Assembly (NCBI RefSeq): GCF_963678635.1
Contig: NC_087063.1
Coordinates: 37,774,759 to 37,838,758 of the forward strand
Source: Symsagittifera roscoffensis
Taxonomy: Eukaryota > Xenacoelomorpha > Acoela > Convolutidae
DNA: 64,000 nt
Reading direction: 5' to 3'
Below, one piece after another: positions 10,660 through 24,310 of this stretch. The stretch's first letter is position 1. Each line of letters opens with the position of its first letter. Under the pieces are notes generated by a model. That model was not told the DNA's origin. It made no database searches and saw only the letters and a list, made by a program, of their open reading frames with translations. The position numbers and the translations under genes are program-made.

Positions 10660-13090
10660 AAGACAAATTCAGATCACATCGAAAGCTGACAAACCAAAAA
10701 CATCCATCGCAAAGCAAGAAAAAAACAGATTAAAAACTGTTTTAAGCAATTATATGAAATGCATGAAACAGAAGCAGCAAACTTGATTTCTTAGCCGATT
10801 ATGTTTTGAAAGATAGACGAAAAGTGTCAATTTATCTCTCTTACCACTTCAAACCTGCAGTATTTGTTGACAAATTTTGTTTAAACGTTATTATAAACCT
10901 TTAAAATATTCAAAAAACAAAAAAAATAAAAATTAGTTTTTGCTAGTTTGGTGGAGATTTTTTTTACTGCTCTCGTGGATCATCATTTTTCCTGTCTTTC
11001 TATACCTTAAACAATTTAACCTCTAACAACTAACATTTTTGAAAAAAAACTTCATCAAAATCATTCTTGGATCTTTAACTAATTAAAATCACCTGAATTT
11101 AGCTAAACTATCAAATCCTCAATTGAAAACAACATCATCAAAATCATTCTCGGATCTTTAACTATTTCAAATAAACTGAATTTAACTGAATTATCTAATC
11201 ATCCAGGCTTGTATTTAATTTTGAATCTTAAAACTTGAGTTTATTTAAAAAATCCAAATAATCAAAGCTTCTTCTTCTATCTATGTTCTTAAGTTTTTAA
11301 TCCTAAAGATTTGTTTTAATTTTAATTTTTTTTTGAATTTGGGTCATTGAGATTTTTTTTGCGTCAAATAAAATATATTTTTTTGACACTTAAAACATTC
11401 ACTAAAACTAAGTGTCTAGCAACCTATAACGTCGATTCATTTATTTACTTTCCAGCCTTTCTGAACGACCCGTGACTGAAACACGCATTTTTTTTTCAAA
11501 AAATCGCCTTTTAAATTAGGCCATGCAGTGAAAGACTTCAGTTATTCATCCTTCACTTGAGCCACACCGACTATTCAACACAGGTCTATTGCAACTCTTA
11601 GAACTAGTAAGCTCTAAAATATTAAGTAACGATCTACTTGTGCTCTAAAATTTCTGAAACTTGTGGATTGACTATTCTCCAACCACCGATCTCATATCGA
11701 TTCCCAATCAACTAAGGTTAAGACTACTTAACGGTGAAAACCTCCTCATACAATTGAAAACAGAGAACATCATTCAAATTAAAAAATACACTCTCTCCCC
11801 AACCCGTATTACCACTACAAAACGACCCGAGGATTTGTTACAACCTCAAAAAGAGTAAGAACAAACAGTTTACGAAATAACAAGAGGAAATCAGATCACA
11901 ACGAAAGCTGACAAACCAAAAAACTCCATCGCAAAGCGAAAAAAAGAAGAAAAAGACGACAAAATTTGAAAAACTAAAAGTTCTAAGCTATTTTAAGCAA
12001 TTATATGAATTGCATTACGCAAAAGCAGCAAACTTGATTTCTTAGGCAAAAAAATGTTCTCTAAGATAAACGAAAACTAGTAAATTATTTAAATGAAAGA
12101 CGTCCACTGAAAACTTTATTTCTATTACCACTTCAAACATGCAGTAGTTTGTTCACAAGCTTTGTTAAAGTGTTATAAACAATTTAAATATTCAAAAAAC
12201 ATAGAATAGAAATCAGTTATCGCTAGATTGGTGGAGGTTTCTTGCTCTCGTCGATCATTATTTTTCCTGTCTTTCTTTACCTCAAGCATTTTAATCTCTA
12301 AAAACTAACGTAATTGAAAACAACATCATCAAAATCAATTATGGATCTTTAACTATTCCAAACAACCTGACTTTAACTAAACTATCAATCATAAAGGCTT
12401 CTATTTGATTTTGAATCAAAAAAAAACTTGGGTTTATTTAAATAATCCAAATAATCAAAGCTTCTTTTTGTATATTTGTTCTTAAGTTTTGAATCTTAAA
12501 TGTTTTTTTTTCAATTTCAATTTTTTTTTTCAAATTTGGATCTTTGAGACTTTTTTTGGTTCAATTAAACTATTTTTTGATACATAAAACATTCAATAAA
12601 ACTAAGTATCTAGCAACCTATAACGTCGATTCATTTATTTACTTTCCAGCCTTTCTGAACGACCCGTGACTGAAACACTAATTTTTTTTCTTCAAAAAAT
12701 CGCCTTTTAAATTAAGGTATGCAGTGAAAGACTTCAGTTCTTCATCCTTCACTTGAGCCACACCGAATACTTAACAGAGGTCTATAGCAACTCTTAGAAC
12801 TTGTAACTCTAAAATTTTATCTAACGATCTACTTGTGCTCTAAAAATTGTGAAATTTGTGGATTGACTATTCTCTAACCATCGATCTCATAACGATCACC
12901 TTTCAAGTAGGGTTGAGTCTACTTAATGGTGAAAAACGCCTCATATGATTGAAAACAGTAGAACATAATTGAAACTAAATAATACACTTCCTCCGCAACC
13001 CGTATTAACACGACAAAACGACCGAGGATTTGTGATAACCTCAAAAGGAGTAACAACAAACAGTTTAGGAACTAGATATTTAACAACTTA
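10660..13090. repeat. Tandem duplication of a ~1.22-kb unit
   Basis: Unit 1 (about 10665-11875) and unit 2 (about 11889-13090) both start AATCAGATCACANCGAAAGC. They share CAGCAAACTTGATTTCTTAG, CCTATAACGTCGATTCATTT and ACCCGTATTANCAC blocks. A frame of about 66 codons in unit 1 (11661-11858) is destroyed in unit 2. The units could be adjacent LTR-like copies, but I found no element ends or target duplication. Confidence 0.75.
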
Positions 13091-14150
13091 ATTGTGCATC
13101 AATCCTTCTAACTAATGTATCAGAAGCTAGTCTAACAATCAACAAAACAAAGTTTTTTTACAATTGCCACTTTCAGACTCCGGATACGATCTTGTCATAA
13201 CCCACATAAACAAAAAATTAAATATTTAAGATCGAAAAAAAAAACCATCAAAAAAGAGAACTTTCACAAAAAAAGACCAAATAAAAAATCAGAACAAACC
13301 ACAAGTCAACAAAAATCTTCTTCTTACGTTTCAGAGAAACAACATCATGATAGGAAAAAAAACTATTTCAGATTAAGAAAAATCTAAAAAAAAACAGTAC
13401 GAGCAAATATTTGGAATCAACCATTTGGAAAATTCACTGTGATAACACATAAAAATCAGTATAAACCACAAAAGTTGCGGATGTTTCTATCCTATTTTTT
13501 TCATACATCTGACAGTGAACCGTACCGCACAAAAGTACAATTCTGTCACCTTCTCAACAATTTAAAAAATTAGGCCAACAAATTTTGCTAACAAGTGTTT
13601 CCAAACGTTAAAATGTGGAAGAAAGTTTTAGATAATTTTCTACCCAGTATATGAAACGTAACCTCACAATACGTTATATTCCTAATCGAAACCCTTGAAC
13701 GAAATTTATATAACTAAACCCAATCACTTAAAAAATAAACTGATGGGTAAGAATTAAACTATTCATTAATTTTCGTAGATTATATCACGAAAATACAACA
13801 TCAAAACTCAACACAATCAATTTCAGTTTTTTTAAATGATGCTTTTTCAATCATTTACAGCTAGGTCTTATCTTAGAATCAGACTAATCATTTTTTATCA
13901 CCACCACCGTCATCACGACATACATCCATAAGAAGGAAAACTATCTACTTTAACGACTTTTAAATGAATTTTGCAGAAAAAATCACTGATATAGAAATTG
14001 CACCCATAAAGAAAAACCCTCTGCAAAGTTATGCTTGTTTCGTTTTAACTTATTTCCAGCTAAATTCAAACCATATAGAACTTTCCACGAAAAGAATTCC
14101 GTACAAAATGTGACGGTTACACATTTTTGGCAAATGAAATAGCATGTTTA
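13091..14150. other. No gene seen
   Basis: AT-rich sequence with no frame, domain or repeat I can support. Confidence 0.5.
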
Positions 14151-14164
14151 CGGGACGCCGATTG

Positions 14165-14840
14165 GTATCGTTACATGTTTCTGAACATGCCAACTAATAT
14201 TTCAAGCTCAGCAGTTCAAGCCATTTCAGTGAACAAATATCTGAAAATAATGCCCTCAGCAACAGATATCAGGCCAAAAATGTAATGCAGTATGTAAATA
14301 AAATGAAACATAATGTAGATAAATTAAATTTTAATGAATAAATCAAATTGTAGATTAAATTGAGACAATTACATAATTTTGGCAGAAAAAAAAACAGATA
14401 TTTTATGGGACCCTGAATGGTAAAACATATGTTTGTTAACATAGCAACTAACATTTCTTGCTAAACATTTCAAATCATTTCAGTGAAAAAATTATCGAAA
14501 TGTTACTCTCTCAGCAACAGATACCACGCCAAAAAAAAACAATACAATTATTCACTATAACATAGCTGGCAATAGCCGTAAATTTTAAGACCTTAACCTT
14601 AAAACTTTATCGTTTTTTACACATAAGGAAATAGTTACAACAGTACCAGCATAAACACAAAAAAAATATATGACACCTTTTGCGAAACCAGTTGAGAATC
14701 CGAACGGAAACCCGAATACCATCATGAAGTTTTCATTAAAATACCAAACAAAATCTCAGTTTCAGCAGTTCAAACACGTTCAGTCTATGAAAATGATTTG
14801 AGAGTACTCCCAACAACAGCAGATACAAAATCAATAAACT
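14165..14840. repeat. Degenerate ~300-bp tandem repeat, three copies
   Basis: Blocks at about 14170-14282, 14428-14535 and 14740-14835 share the order CAACTAATATTTC, TTCAAGCCATTTCAGTGAA, and CAGCAACAGATA with small changes. No coding capacity. Confidence 0.6.
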
Positions 14841-15177
14841 ACAATTCAAGGTTTCACGATAGAATAAACAACAAGAGTTTGAATTCAAGAATCATGCATA
14901 CAGTAGAAAACCACAGCAGAACAACGACAAGAAAAGATTACTGAAGAAGAAACAGTTATCAATACTCCAGTAAGAACGCAACGAAGTATCTCAACTAGAT
15001 ATCCATTAGTCATGAAAACACATGAGAGGAATATCATTCTGTTTCAATAGACGAAAATACAAACAACAGCTAAACCAACACTCTTATCCAAATACTCTCA
15101 GAAAGATATTCATTACCGGATACCAGTAACTAAAAACCGTTATTTTGGTATGATAGAGTACAAAAACAGTAAACTTT

Positions 15178-16320
15178 TTGCCAAAAAAAATTAAAAATGT
15201 TTTCTCCCAAATAATAACATCAGTCACCCCATTGCAAACCAAACTCAAACAGAACAATCACAAGCTCTCGAAAATTTTTACAAAAACTAACCAACTAACT
15301 TCTAATTGTACAAATCAGCAATCACTTAGCTTCCATGACAAAAAAAACACCAAAAAAGATCTTTCTGAAATTCACTCATTCTTCAACAAAATAAAAGATA
15401 GGACGTGTTCAATGGACAAAAAATATAAAAAAAATAAAATCAGTTTGAAAAAATCAACAAAAACAGCAGCAGCAATCAAAGCGCAACCACAAGGACTTGA
15501 TTTTTAAACAATACAAAAATTTACACCGCGAATTCACTCAAGTAGATAACACACCGGAATTACTCCAAAAGACGATGAATCCATACATTTTGGATGAATC
15601 ATCTACAACATCAATCAAAACACTCAGAGATTTCACAGGAACATAGCCTGAATAACCAGTTCAAGATTACCTAAACGCTGTTACAATGAGATCACTATGA
15701 ATTGAAGGCCCAGAACCTATAAACACACCTCTTCATTAGAAATTGGATGATTATCAGTCGCACAGTTCTGATACAAAATACACTTGATGTTGCAGCTCAA
15801 AAACATTTTTCAGTTTTACCTATAGAAGATAAACTAAATTGGAAACAAATCACACAGAAGTTTTCAAAAATGTTCGACTCAGAAGGAAATAAACGAAAAT
15901 CAAACAAATGTAATCCAAGTATAATCACAATAGATAAAACTCCCCATTTGGAATTAAGTTTAGAGGAATATCTTGAAATAGAAGAAAGCCTTATTGTAAT
16001 GCACAAAATAGATATAGCCGTTCTAATTGCCGCAGCAGACAAAAAAAGAAACAATTATTCAAGATCAATTAGATAGAAGTAGTTATTCTAATTCAAATAG
16101 GAAGAAGTCATACTCAAACAATCGACTACAAAACTACTCTAACGACCGCTCTAGAAATTATTCAATTGCTTGCACTAGAAATTATCAAAAATATTTTTCA
16201 AAAAAAATCATAATAAAAATAAAAACTACAGATCACGAGAAAAATCTAAATACTATAGAAGTAGAAAAAACAGCTATCAAAAACAGATTATCAAGAAACT
16301 TTTCCAGTTCTTCAAATTGA
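15178..16320 (+). pseudogene. gag: Ty3/Gypsy-type gag region (degenerate)
   Basis: The frame at 15178-15507 is very Lys/Thr/Asn-rich. The frame at 15747-16076 looks like a capsid segment: NTLDVAAQKHFSVLPIEDKL followed by NWKQITQKFSKMFDSEG. This resembles the helical core of Gypsy gag (AAQ, then a short linker, W, then F..MF). Ser/Arg/Asn-rich sequence follows (16027-16320), as near a nucleocapsid, but no intact zinc knuckle is visible. The assignment rests mainly on position upstream of a Gypsy RT. Confidence 0.45.
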
Positions 16321-17493
16321 AATAATTCAAAGAATTGAAATCGAAAATATCAAAATCATAGCAGTAGTACACCAAAATGTCAACGACAATTCGATCAAGT
16401 ACGAACAACATCAGAAACAACGCCTGACCCACCAAGATTCGAAAATGATGAAAAATCAGAACTCCAAAAAACCAGATATAAACTGATAGCACAGATAACG
16501 ACAGTGGAACCAAAAACATGCTAACGAATGTCAAGTAAAAAAAATGAATATGATTATGAAACCCCCGTTCACTCAGACCATTGTCCAAAAAAAGCTGAAA
16601 AAACCGAATGAAATTGATAAAAATTAAATCACAGACATGAACCATGATACGCAACGTAAACCTTAATCCACAAAATTTTTTGACAATACCAATTCTTTTA
16701 CAAAATCCAGCAAATCGCACAAACTCGCAACGATCAAATCTAGACTAGGACTTTTAAAAAACCAGGCGGAGAACCAAGCATCATAAACATATGAATTTGG
16801 CATGAAGATACACTCAGCAAATTGGTTACATCAGATGGTTTACATTAGAATGTTGTGGGAAAATTTATCTTAATCTCCAACCAATCAAGCCCTGGAACAA
16901 AAAAATTCAATAAATTCCTCCAAACAAAAAGTTAATAACCGAACTTCTACATAATATATGAAGGGAACCTAAGCATAGTTGCAACAAACAATTTTTATAT
17001 GAGTTAATTACAAATCAAGAAAACTTTCAAAAAAATATAACTTCTCAGCGTTTTTTCAAAGAAGAATAACAAAAAATCACCATTTTTTTCATAGTTTTAT
17101 CAACTATTTAACCAGAAAAGAAAACATTCAAAACTAATATTTAGCAATGCACATAACTTTGCCCTTTCTCTACTAATGCAATTTTAATCATAACACGCAG
17201 AAGTTCAATTAGTTTGACATAGAAAATCGTTCCAATTTATAAACTTTTTTAGTTATTAAAATCAACAAGTCAAATAGGCCAAAAAAGCATACTTTTCGAA
17301 ACCTTATTGAATATTAACCAAACAAAGATATCATTTTAAAACTTTAACTTGTTATACATATAACTTCCGCACTGCTCAACTTCACAAACACAACAATAAG
17401 CAAAAAAACTGCTTATGTCCGGCCTTGAATTAGGACTACCCATAAATTTTTCACAGTAACAATATCATCAATTAAATCTGCAAAGTATGCGAT
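16321..17493 (+). other. Unresolved part of degenerate Gypsy element
   Basis: Expected to hold protease and the start of RT by order, but stops and frame changes prevent any call. A 147-codon minus-strand frame (16277-16720) is hydrophobic antisense of this AT-rich sequence and I do not trust it. Confidence 0.35.
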
Positions 17494-17693
17494 NNNNNNN
17501 NNNNNNNNNNNNNNNNNNNNNNNNNNNNNNNNNNNNNNNNNNNNNNNNNNNNNNNNNNNNNNNNNNNNNNNNNNNNNNNNNNNNNNNNNNNNNNNNNNNN
17601 NNNNNNNNNNNNNNNNNNNNNNNNNNNNNNNNNNNNNNNNNNNNNNNNNNNNNNNNNNNNNNNNNNNNNNNNNNNNNNNNNNNNNNNNNNNNN
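17494..17693. other. Assembly gap of exactly 200 N
   Basis: A round number of unknown bases, so probably a scaffold gap of unestimated size. It lies where the protease/early RT part of the Gypsy element should be. Confidence 0.98.
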
Positions 17694-17989
17694 TAGCAGG
17701 CTTATGATTGAAACACCCTAGCGTCTTGCTACATCAAGGTTTGTTGTCGAAAAATTTTGTTCACTATTAATTCTTCTTCTAAAACGAGACACAATTTTCA
17801 AATTAACAACGCAAAAAAATTACCCACATTTTTAGACTTTTAGACGTACTTGAACCATATGAAATTATCTTTCTAGTAACCAAAGATCAACAAGCAAAAA
17901 GTAATACAAATATAGGCTCAGTAATAATTTTAGCAAAAGGAGAATCTATAAAAATGGTACGCGACGCAAGAAACTTAAAATCAATCACA

Positions 17990-18345
17990 GATAAAAACGA
18001 ACAAAATTATGGGGAAAAACTAAAATGAAGCTGATATGAACAGCGCATATAACCATATTCCCTTAAATGAAAAATCACGCCGCTTAACACAGTTTGTCCT
18101 TGGAAATCAGCAAAACAGTTTAGACCAATTGTTAAAGAGCAAAAAATTTCGATCACTAATGTTAAACAAAAAGCAAATCACATATTTGAATGATGTTATC
18201 ATAGAATCACAAACAATAGCAGAAAATTTCTCGGTCTTTGAAAAACATCATCATAAATCACAAACAAATATATTGAACACAGTCCCGGATAAATCACATT
18301 TTTTCTTATTCCTTATTGTTCCCAAATTAGTTTTGACATAGGACT
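17990..18345 (+). pseudogene. pol: Ty3/Gypsy reverse transcriptase fragment
   Basis: The frame at 18027-18115 reads ADMNSAYNHIPLNEKSRRL then TQFVLGN, the Gypsy motif A region with its catalytic Asp and the Y-H-I-P-L signature. The catalytic box follows at about 18178-18230 as ITYLNDVIIESQTIAENF, where YLDD has become YLND, a lost catalytic residue. The later FFLFLIVPKLVL agrees with the motif E region. The motif B sequence between is deleted or unreadable. Confidence 0.75.
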
Positions 18346-18479
18346 GAAGGGCAAACTATGACACCCTTAAAATCGAGAAATCACCTATTTTTTTTTAAAA
18401 AAACACCAACTCAAAAGAAATTCTGAAAATTTCTCGGAAAATCAATTTTGAACACAATCACATATAACCAACCAAATTA

Positions 18480-18840
18480 GGCTATTGGTGATGCATCTTG
18501 GCGCAGCGCTCCTGCAAGATAAAGGAACAAATAAATTGAGCTCAATTTATGCAAAATCAAGACTGATCACATAAACAGAACTACGACGTTCTACACTCTT
18601 TCGATAATGTACCGCTATAAAACATGCAATGACAGAATACGAACTTGAATCCTTGAATAACATCACGCTACAATTGTATTCACAGATCACTAACACTGAA
18701 TCTTTCTTTTTACACAAAAATCAAAACCAGAGCCTACAGTATGTTGTTTTCAACTAACTCTCTGAAATTCTCCAATATTCACATAGTTTGGACAGCAAAA
18801 AAAACGTAGCTATACCAGATAGTCTTAGAAAAAATTAGAT
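18480..18840 (+). pseudogene. Ty3/Gypsy RNase H fragment
   Basis: In shifting frames: DASWRSAP at about 18490 (first RNase H Asp), a KLSSIYAKSRLI-like segment, LRRSTLF, and then FTQKSKPEPTVCCFQLTL at about 18707 with a VAIPDSL end. These follow the RT in the correct order for Ty3/Gypsy. Confidence 0.6.
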
Positions 18841-19689
18841 TTAAGAACACAAGAGTTATTAGGATTTACAATTCAAACCACCAGAAGTATTGACACGAAA
18901 AACACGAGTTAATATTCCCCGTAACACAATTTTTTTCCTTGCTGAGGACCATCGCCAAGAATAGGATGCAAGTATTCAATTTTAAGAATGAAGTTAATCT
19001 AACACGAAAATTCTTTCAAACCCATCCCTTACTTCTCATGGACAAAAAACAACGCTCAATTGAAATATAACAACAAACCCAACAATGAACAAAACACCTG
19101 CAGGACCATGAAATACAAGCAAAGACTAAACAGTTATTGAAGTTTTTGATCTAAAAGACCCTGTTGATGGAGTTCCATTAACAAATCTAGACGGTAAAAA
19201 TAATTTTTTTATATACGATTCAATAAACAACTAAACAAACACCAAAAAATTCTATAATTTAGACTCGTGAATTGACAAATGATATCATTGCACACAGATA
19301 AAACTAAACCTGCAAAAGCAGAGATCACTGTTTTAGGAACTAAAACCCTTCTACCTTTTTTCCGAAAATTTAATAACACATCAAAAAAGGGAAATACTAA
19401 CTTCTTAAAATACTTTTGCACTGATACAAAAGTAACCAGTCTACCATTAACTTTAATTGTAGTAATTTTTTATTACAGACACTCATCAAACATGAAAAAA
19501 ATATTGGTTTATAAAAATTACGATTACTTTATCCGGAATTTCGATTCCTAAACTGCACCAATTTGAATAAAAAAATTGCAATGGTTGTCTAATATGTCAG
19601 TTTCACATCAGATTTTTTCACACTTAACAGTTTTTTTTTCACATCAGACACAAACCGTTTAATATCAATAAAATATATTACAAAATTAT

Positions 19690-20240
19690 ATTTAAACACC
19701 GAAGGTCATTTGGTACGAAAGACCCAATTTGAACCTCTTCCGAAAGAAATTCTTACGTAATAGTAGATGTATTTACACAAAAAGTAGCCTTTAACACAAT
19801 TCCACACTGTAATGATTACAAAAGTTTTAAAATCATTTTACAAACACTGGATATCAAAAAGCGGATTACCGTAATCTTTGTCACACGTAATTGCACTGAA
19901 TTTATAAATAACAAAATCATCAATTTCTGCCTTTTTTTAAATATCAAACACTAGCCAAGAACTTCGCATACTCCATTGATAAATGAATTAGGCGAAGGCA
20001 TGAATCGTTCACCACAAGAATACCTTCGTTGTATAACTAGAATTTCAGTCTCAGATAACCACAAAATTTGGTGTATTACCATGAAAATGCTTTTCGAACA
20101 AATACCACGTAAGCCAATAATAATATGTTACATATTCCAAATTAATACCCATGATGACAATCAATTTTGTCACCAACAAATTTCAAAAATTGATTTCGGT
20201 ACTCATACAGAGTGGATCATAAAAAACGTAATTAAAACGA
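19690..20240 (+). pseudogene. Ty3/Gypsy integrase fragment
   Basis: SERNSYVIVDVFTQKVAFNT carries the first catalytic Asp at about 19762. CTEFINNKIINFC at about 19890-19930 covers the second position (its Asp is lost). NELGEGMNRSPQEYLRC at about 19979-20030 holds the third (Glu). The same wording, with fewer changes, is found in the minus-strand fragment at 51020-51400, so both derive from one Gypsy family. Confidence 0.7.
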
Positions 20241-23170
20241 CAACGGAGTGTACATCAGAAAGTAACAGAGTAATTACTACAAAGAAATAACATTCAGTAA
20301 CAAATGGTTACACAGGCTTCTGATTGTCACAAAACAGGTCACAAAACAAAAAAACTTCAAAAAACTAAAACCAGTTTGAAAAAAAAACTTTCTAAAATAT
20401 TGACAAACTAATTGATGTGTCATATAAACTAATTGATCAGAACGAAAAAGTACCCACATAAGATAGAAACAACCTCTTAACATATCAATTAGAAGAATAC
20501 AATCTTCGAGAACTAACCCACCTATATTCCTTGACTGGACTCCATGGTGTTGAATCACCGTCAGATATCAACAAAATAAGCCCTTCAGAAAACTCAAATA
20601 CATTCGCGCAAACAAAAGGTGTGACAATACGAAATACAAAACAAGATAAAAACCTAGATTTACAATCACTACATGAAGAACAAACCAAAACTTAATAACA
20701 AAAAAAGTTATGGCAGCGCCAATCTTTCCAACTCCGACACCAACCGAGATATGATTGCAAAATTTTTATTCCATATCAAAAATTTGAAAAAGGTAGATCT
20801 CCATGATACTTCTCAAGAAAAAAATGCAATGGACATCAACCCGTCTAGCCGACTTGCTTTTTGTTCTAAAGCAACTGGGCAACAATGGTTTTGATGGATC
20901 ATAACCTTAGTTTTTTTTTCAATTTTTTTGAAATATCTTTTTCTTCAAACCCAAATTTACACAAATACAGTCAGAAGAAAAAATCAGCCGAGCACAGTCC
21001 TTCTTTCTTTCCCATTTTTGTTTGCCTCCACCGTTCAATTAGGCGAATCAATCTCAAATTCAACTAGCACTGTAACTATAAATTAAAGATCTCCAGGTCA
21101 GAAATGAGCAAAACTTCTTGGTTGACAAGTCAAACAAATTGACTGTTTTTCTCAATGACCCTAAACAAAAGTCAACAAAAAATTCGATAAATTGATTTCC
21201 CGATTTTTCCGAAAGCAAGTAGTAAAGCAGGCCTTTGGAGAAAAAATTAAGAAATCATTTAGCCTGAAGCTAGAATAACTCACAAAAACTTATTTATCCA
21301 ATAAGCAAAAAAAAAAGAAAGAGCAGCTCGATTTCAAACTTTCCAGTTTGTCTTTCAACAAAATATCTACCCAGATCTTACTCCCTCGACAAAAATCAAT
21401 AAACGCGTCTGACCTCAGTCCAAAGAAACCCACAACAAACCTCTCGGACAGGTTTTTTTTCTGAATGATGAGTTTCCAAACAATCACTAGTTCTTTCAGA
21501 CAAGTTCCTTCAATCCTTAATAAATTTATTCTGAATCTCTGCATTTCATTTTTAGTGATACTTTAGGTTCCATAATAAAAATAATAGTTTTTTTAGATTT
21601 TTGTAGCCAATCCACTACTTTTATACCCTCTTTCAAACCTGTTCTTACCTTTTCCAAACCAGCGGCCACCTAATCATATACGATCCTTGTCAATATCCTT
21701 CTTTTTAAAAGTCAAGATGTTTTTTGACTAAAAAAATCATCAAAATTTGTACAGTTTTTCCAACTTTAGAAGCACCCTTAAATTCCTAAATCCTACCCAA
21801 AAACCCCGTACAACTAATAATTCTAAAATACCTTAAGCCACTCTAACCATCTATCGAATATATAAGGTAGATAACCCCTATATCTGTGAAGATCGACAAG
21901 CACCATTGTCAGAACCATTGACCCTAGCACATCAACATGCTTTCTTAAGTGAACCGCAAAATTTATCCATCACTATCGCAATAGTTGAACAATACAAAGC
22001 AACGTAGTCAAAACCAAACCCGGGGCACAAAAATTGAAAGAGAAATACATTATCAACGACCAAATATGAACCTCACACCACTAAGTAATCAATTTTCATG
22101 GTTTCACAATCCGAACCATCAATTTCATCAATCCTGCAATCTACAACAATAAAAAACTCTACCACTTCAAATAAAAACTCACCAACAAATTCACTTCATC
22201 TACCACCAGATGGTTTCGCTTCAACGCCAACATCTGAACAGATAAGAGAAAGCCCGTTCAACGCTCCAATACCTTGCAAATACTCCCGTATTGGATGAAA
22301 TACAAACACTCAGACAGCGAAACAAAATTGTAAGCGATTCAATTGAACTTTCATCAGGAATAACATCATCATCTTGCGAAAAACACTTTCCCTGCTATCA
22401 ACACCTTCATTCACAAATCCACTAAACTTGAGCAATTCTCCAATCAGTTTGCAATGATTTTTACACTCAAGATATCAAGAGTCACAAACCTCTATTTCAC
22501 CAGTAAATTTTGATTGCAACACATATGTATCACCTCCACCCGTTTGGGACAACATTCAAATAGCACTTGACTCCACAGTTTGGTACTAATTCGGTTACAA
22601 TAACGACGCGACATTAACCAAGATATACAAAATAATAACATACAAATATTATATCGCCAAAATCTCGTTTTACACTTCGAAGTAACAGAGAAATTAAAAG
22701 AAACTAAGTCATGATCCCAAACCCTTAACATAAACGTATCCCTTTTTTCATGACAACCCATCATTAGAACATGTCCAAAAGACTTTAAAAAAACACTATG
22801 ATTGCGAAGAGAATCAATCAAAAATATAACACAAATACGCGACAATCCAAGTCATTTAACGAGGATCAGAATCGCAAGCAGAAGAAAAAACAAGCCAAAG
22901 TCCGCGCTACAACAATTGTAGTCTGAAAATTAACACGAAAATTTTCTGAAAAGAAAACACCGTTCACAAGTTTCAAACGGAAATAAAAATAGGTGTAGTC
23001 ACGAATAGTATGAGCAAGATAATATCAAAAGGTTCTTAAGTCTCAATCACGAAGACTACAAACACGAACTGCAACAACAGAATTTGGCCAAGTATAGAGA
23101 AAATTTTCCCAGACTCTTCTTATCAAATTAAACAAAGTCATGTTCAAGAACGAATTGACATTAAACATCC
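20241..23170. other. Degenerate sequence, no confident gene
   Basis: Contains short coding-like frames, for example SDTNRDMIAKFLFHIKNLKK with CSKATGQQWF (20673-20894) and a Ser/Thr/Pro-rich 66-codon frame (22098-22298). They may be decayed retroelement gag or pol, but no motif decides it. No LTR matching 10.6-13.1 kb was found here. Confidence 0.35.
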
Positions 23171-23177
23171 TTATCAT

Positions 23178-23575
23178 GGCGCACACGGACGATCAACTTA
23201 TGACATTCAGGATGAAAAATGAGATAGATCGCAGTGATATAAATGACCCATCAAATTCTACAGCAAGCACAAAAAAAAGAGCTAACAGCCAAAAATAAAA
23301 TTTTCTATTGAAAGAAAAATTAGAGTAAGTTCAATTTACTTGAGATTTAGTAGTTCAATTTTTTTTTAGAGATTTACTTGAGATTTAGAGTAAGTTCAAT
23401 TTACACGGACGATCAACTTAGGACCTTCATGATAAAAATTGGATAGATTGCAATGATATAAATGACCCATCAAATTGTAAAGCAAGCACAAAAAAGACCG
23501 GACAGCAAGAAATAAAATTTTCTATTGAAAAAAAAATTATAGTAAGTTCAATTCACTTGAGATTTAATTGAACAA
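23178..23575. repeat. Tandem duplication, ~220-bp unit
   Basis: CACGGACGATCAACTTA begins both copies (about 23183 and 23404). Both continue through AATGACCCATCAAATT, AAGCAAGCACAAAAAA and AAATAAAATTTTCTATTGAA to TTGAGATTTA. Confidence 0.8.
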
Positions 23576-23989
23576 AGACGACACAAAAACATATCAAGGC
23601 ATTCGTTTACCGTAGAAAAGTGATAATAATTGTTGAGATACCACAATTCGCATACAGGCAATCATTGTTTTATTGCCTGAAGACACTTGCAGCACCATTC
23701 AAGTAGCTAAAATCTAAGCACGAATCATAAATTTTCACTTGAAGTTTTAGGCAGAAATCAAAGCCTTTGATCAAGTAAACCACGAAGAACAAAATGTGAT
23801 GAAAGCCCCTATAGATACATTCTAGGCATTGGATAAAGCTTTAACACCTTTTGAAACAAACCCAGAAAAGGAATTAGCATGTAAATGTTGGAAGTCCTTA
23901 AAGAAAATTCAAAAATTCCCAAAAATCTAGTTGTATAAAAAAACGGACACAACATGAAAACGGGAACACCTAGATCTAGTTGTCCCTCC

Positions 23990-24310
23990 CGTTATACTGC
24001 GTCCCTTAGTGGTCTCCTGGTTCCAGGCGACGCTCGTGTTCTCGGGGACGCACACACCTACTCTTCCCTCTGGAATTCAAATTAAAATAAGATCAACGCG
24101 GTCAAGTACTCTCAAATGAGATAACTGAATCCACTTACGCCCCGATAATCGATGATTCCCAATTTAGAGTACATTGAATTCTTCATCCTCTGATGCAAAA
24201 TTCTCCTCCCCTGACATCTATCTAGCGTCGCAGAGCCTTTTACTTTCTTCGTCCTGGACCCCATTTGAATCTCTAGGCTCCGACCATCATAATTATCGAA
24301 CTACCTCTAG
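23990..24310 (+). pseudogene. LINE apurinic endonuclease remnant
   Basis: VLGDAHTYSSLWNSN at about 24035-24080 corresponds to the GD-N-A-H/W-N-S metal-binding region of LINE endonucleases (changed at the Asn). GSDHHNY at about 24270 corresponds to the catalytic SDH motif near the end of the domain. Confidence 0.55.

Noticed and set aside
10660-13090. LTRs of the Gypsy element at 15-20 kb
   Set aside because: No matching copy was found downstream of the integrase, and element ends are not visible.
17487-17696. A 69-codon frame
   Set aside because: It consists of the N gap.
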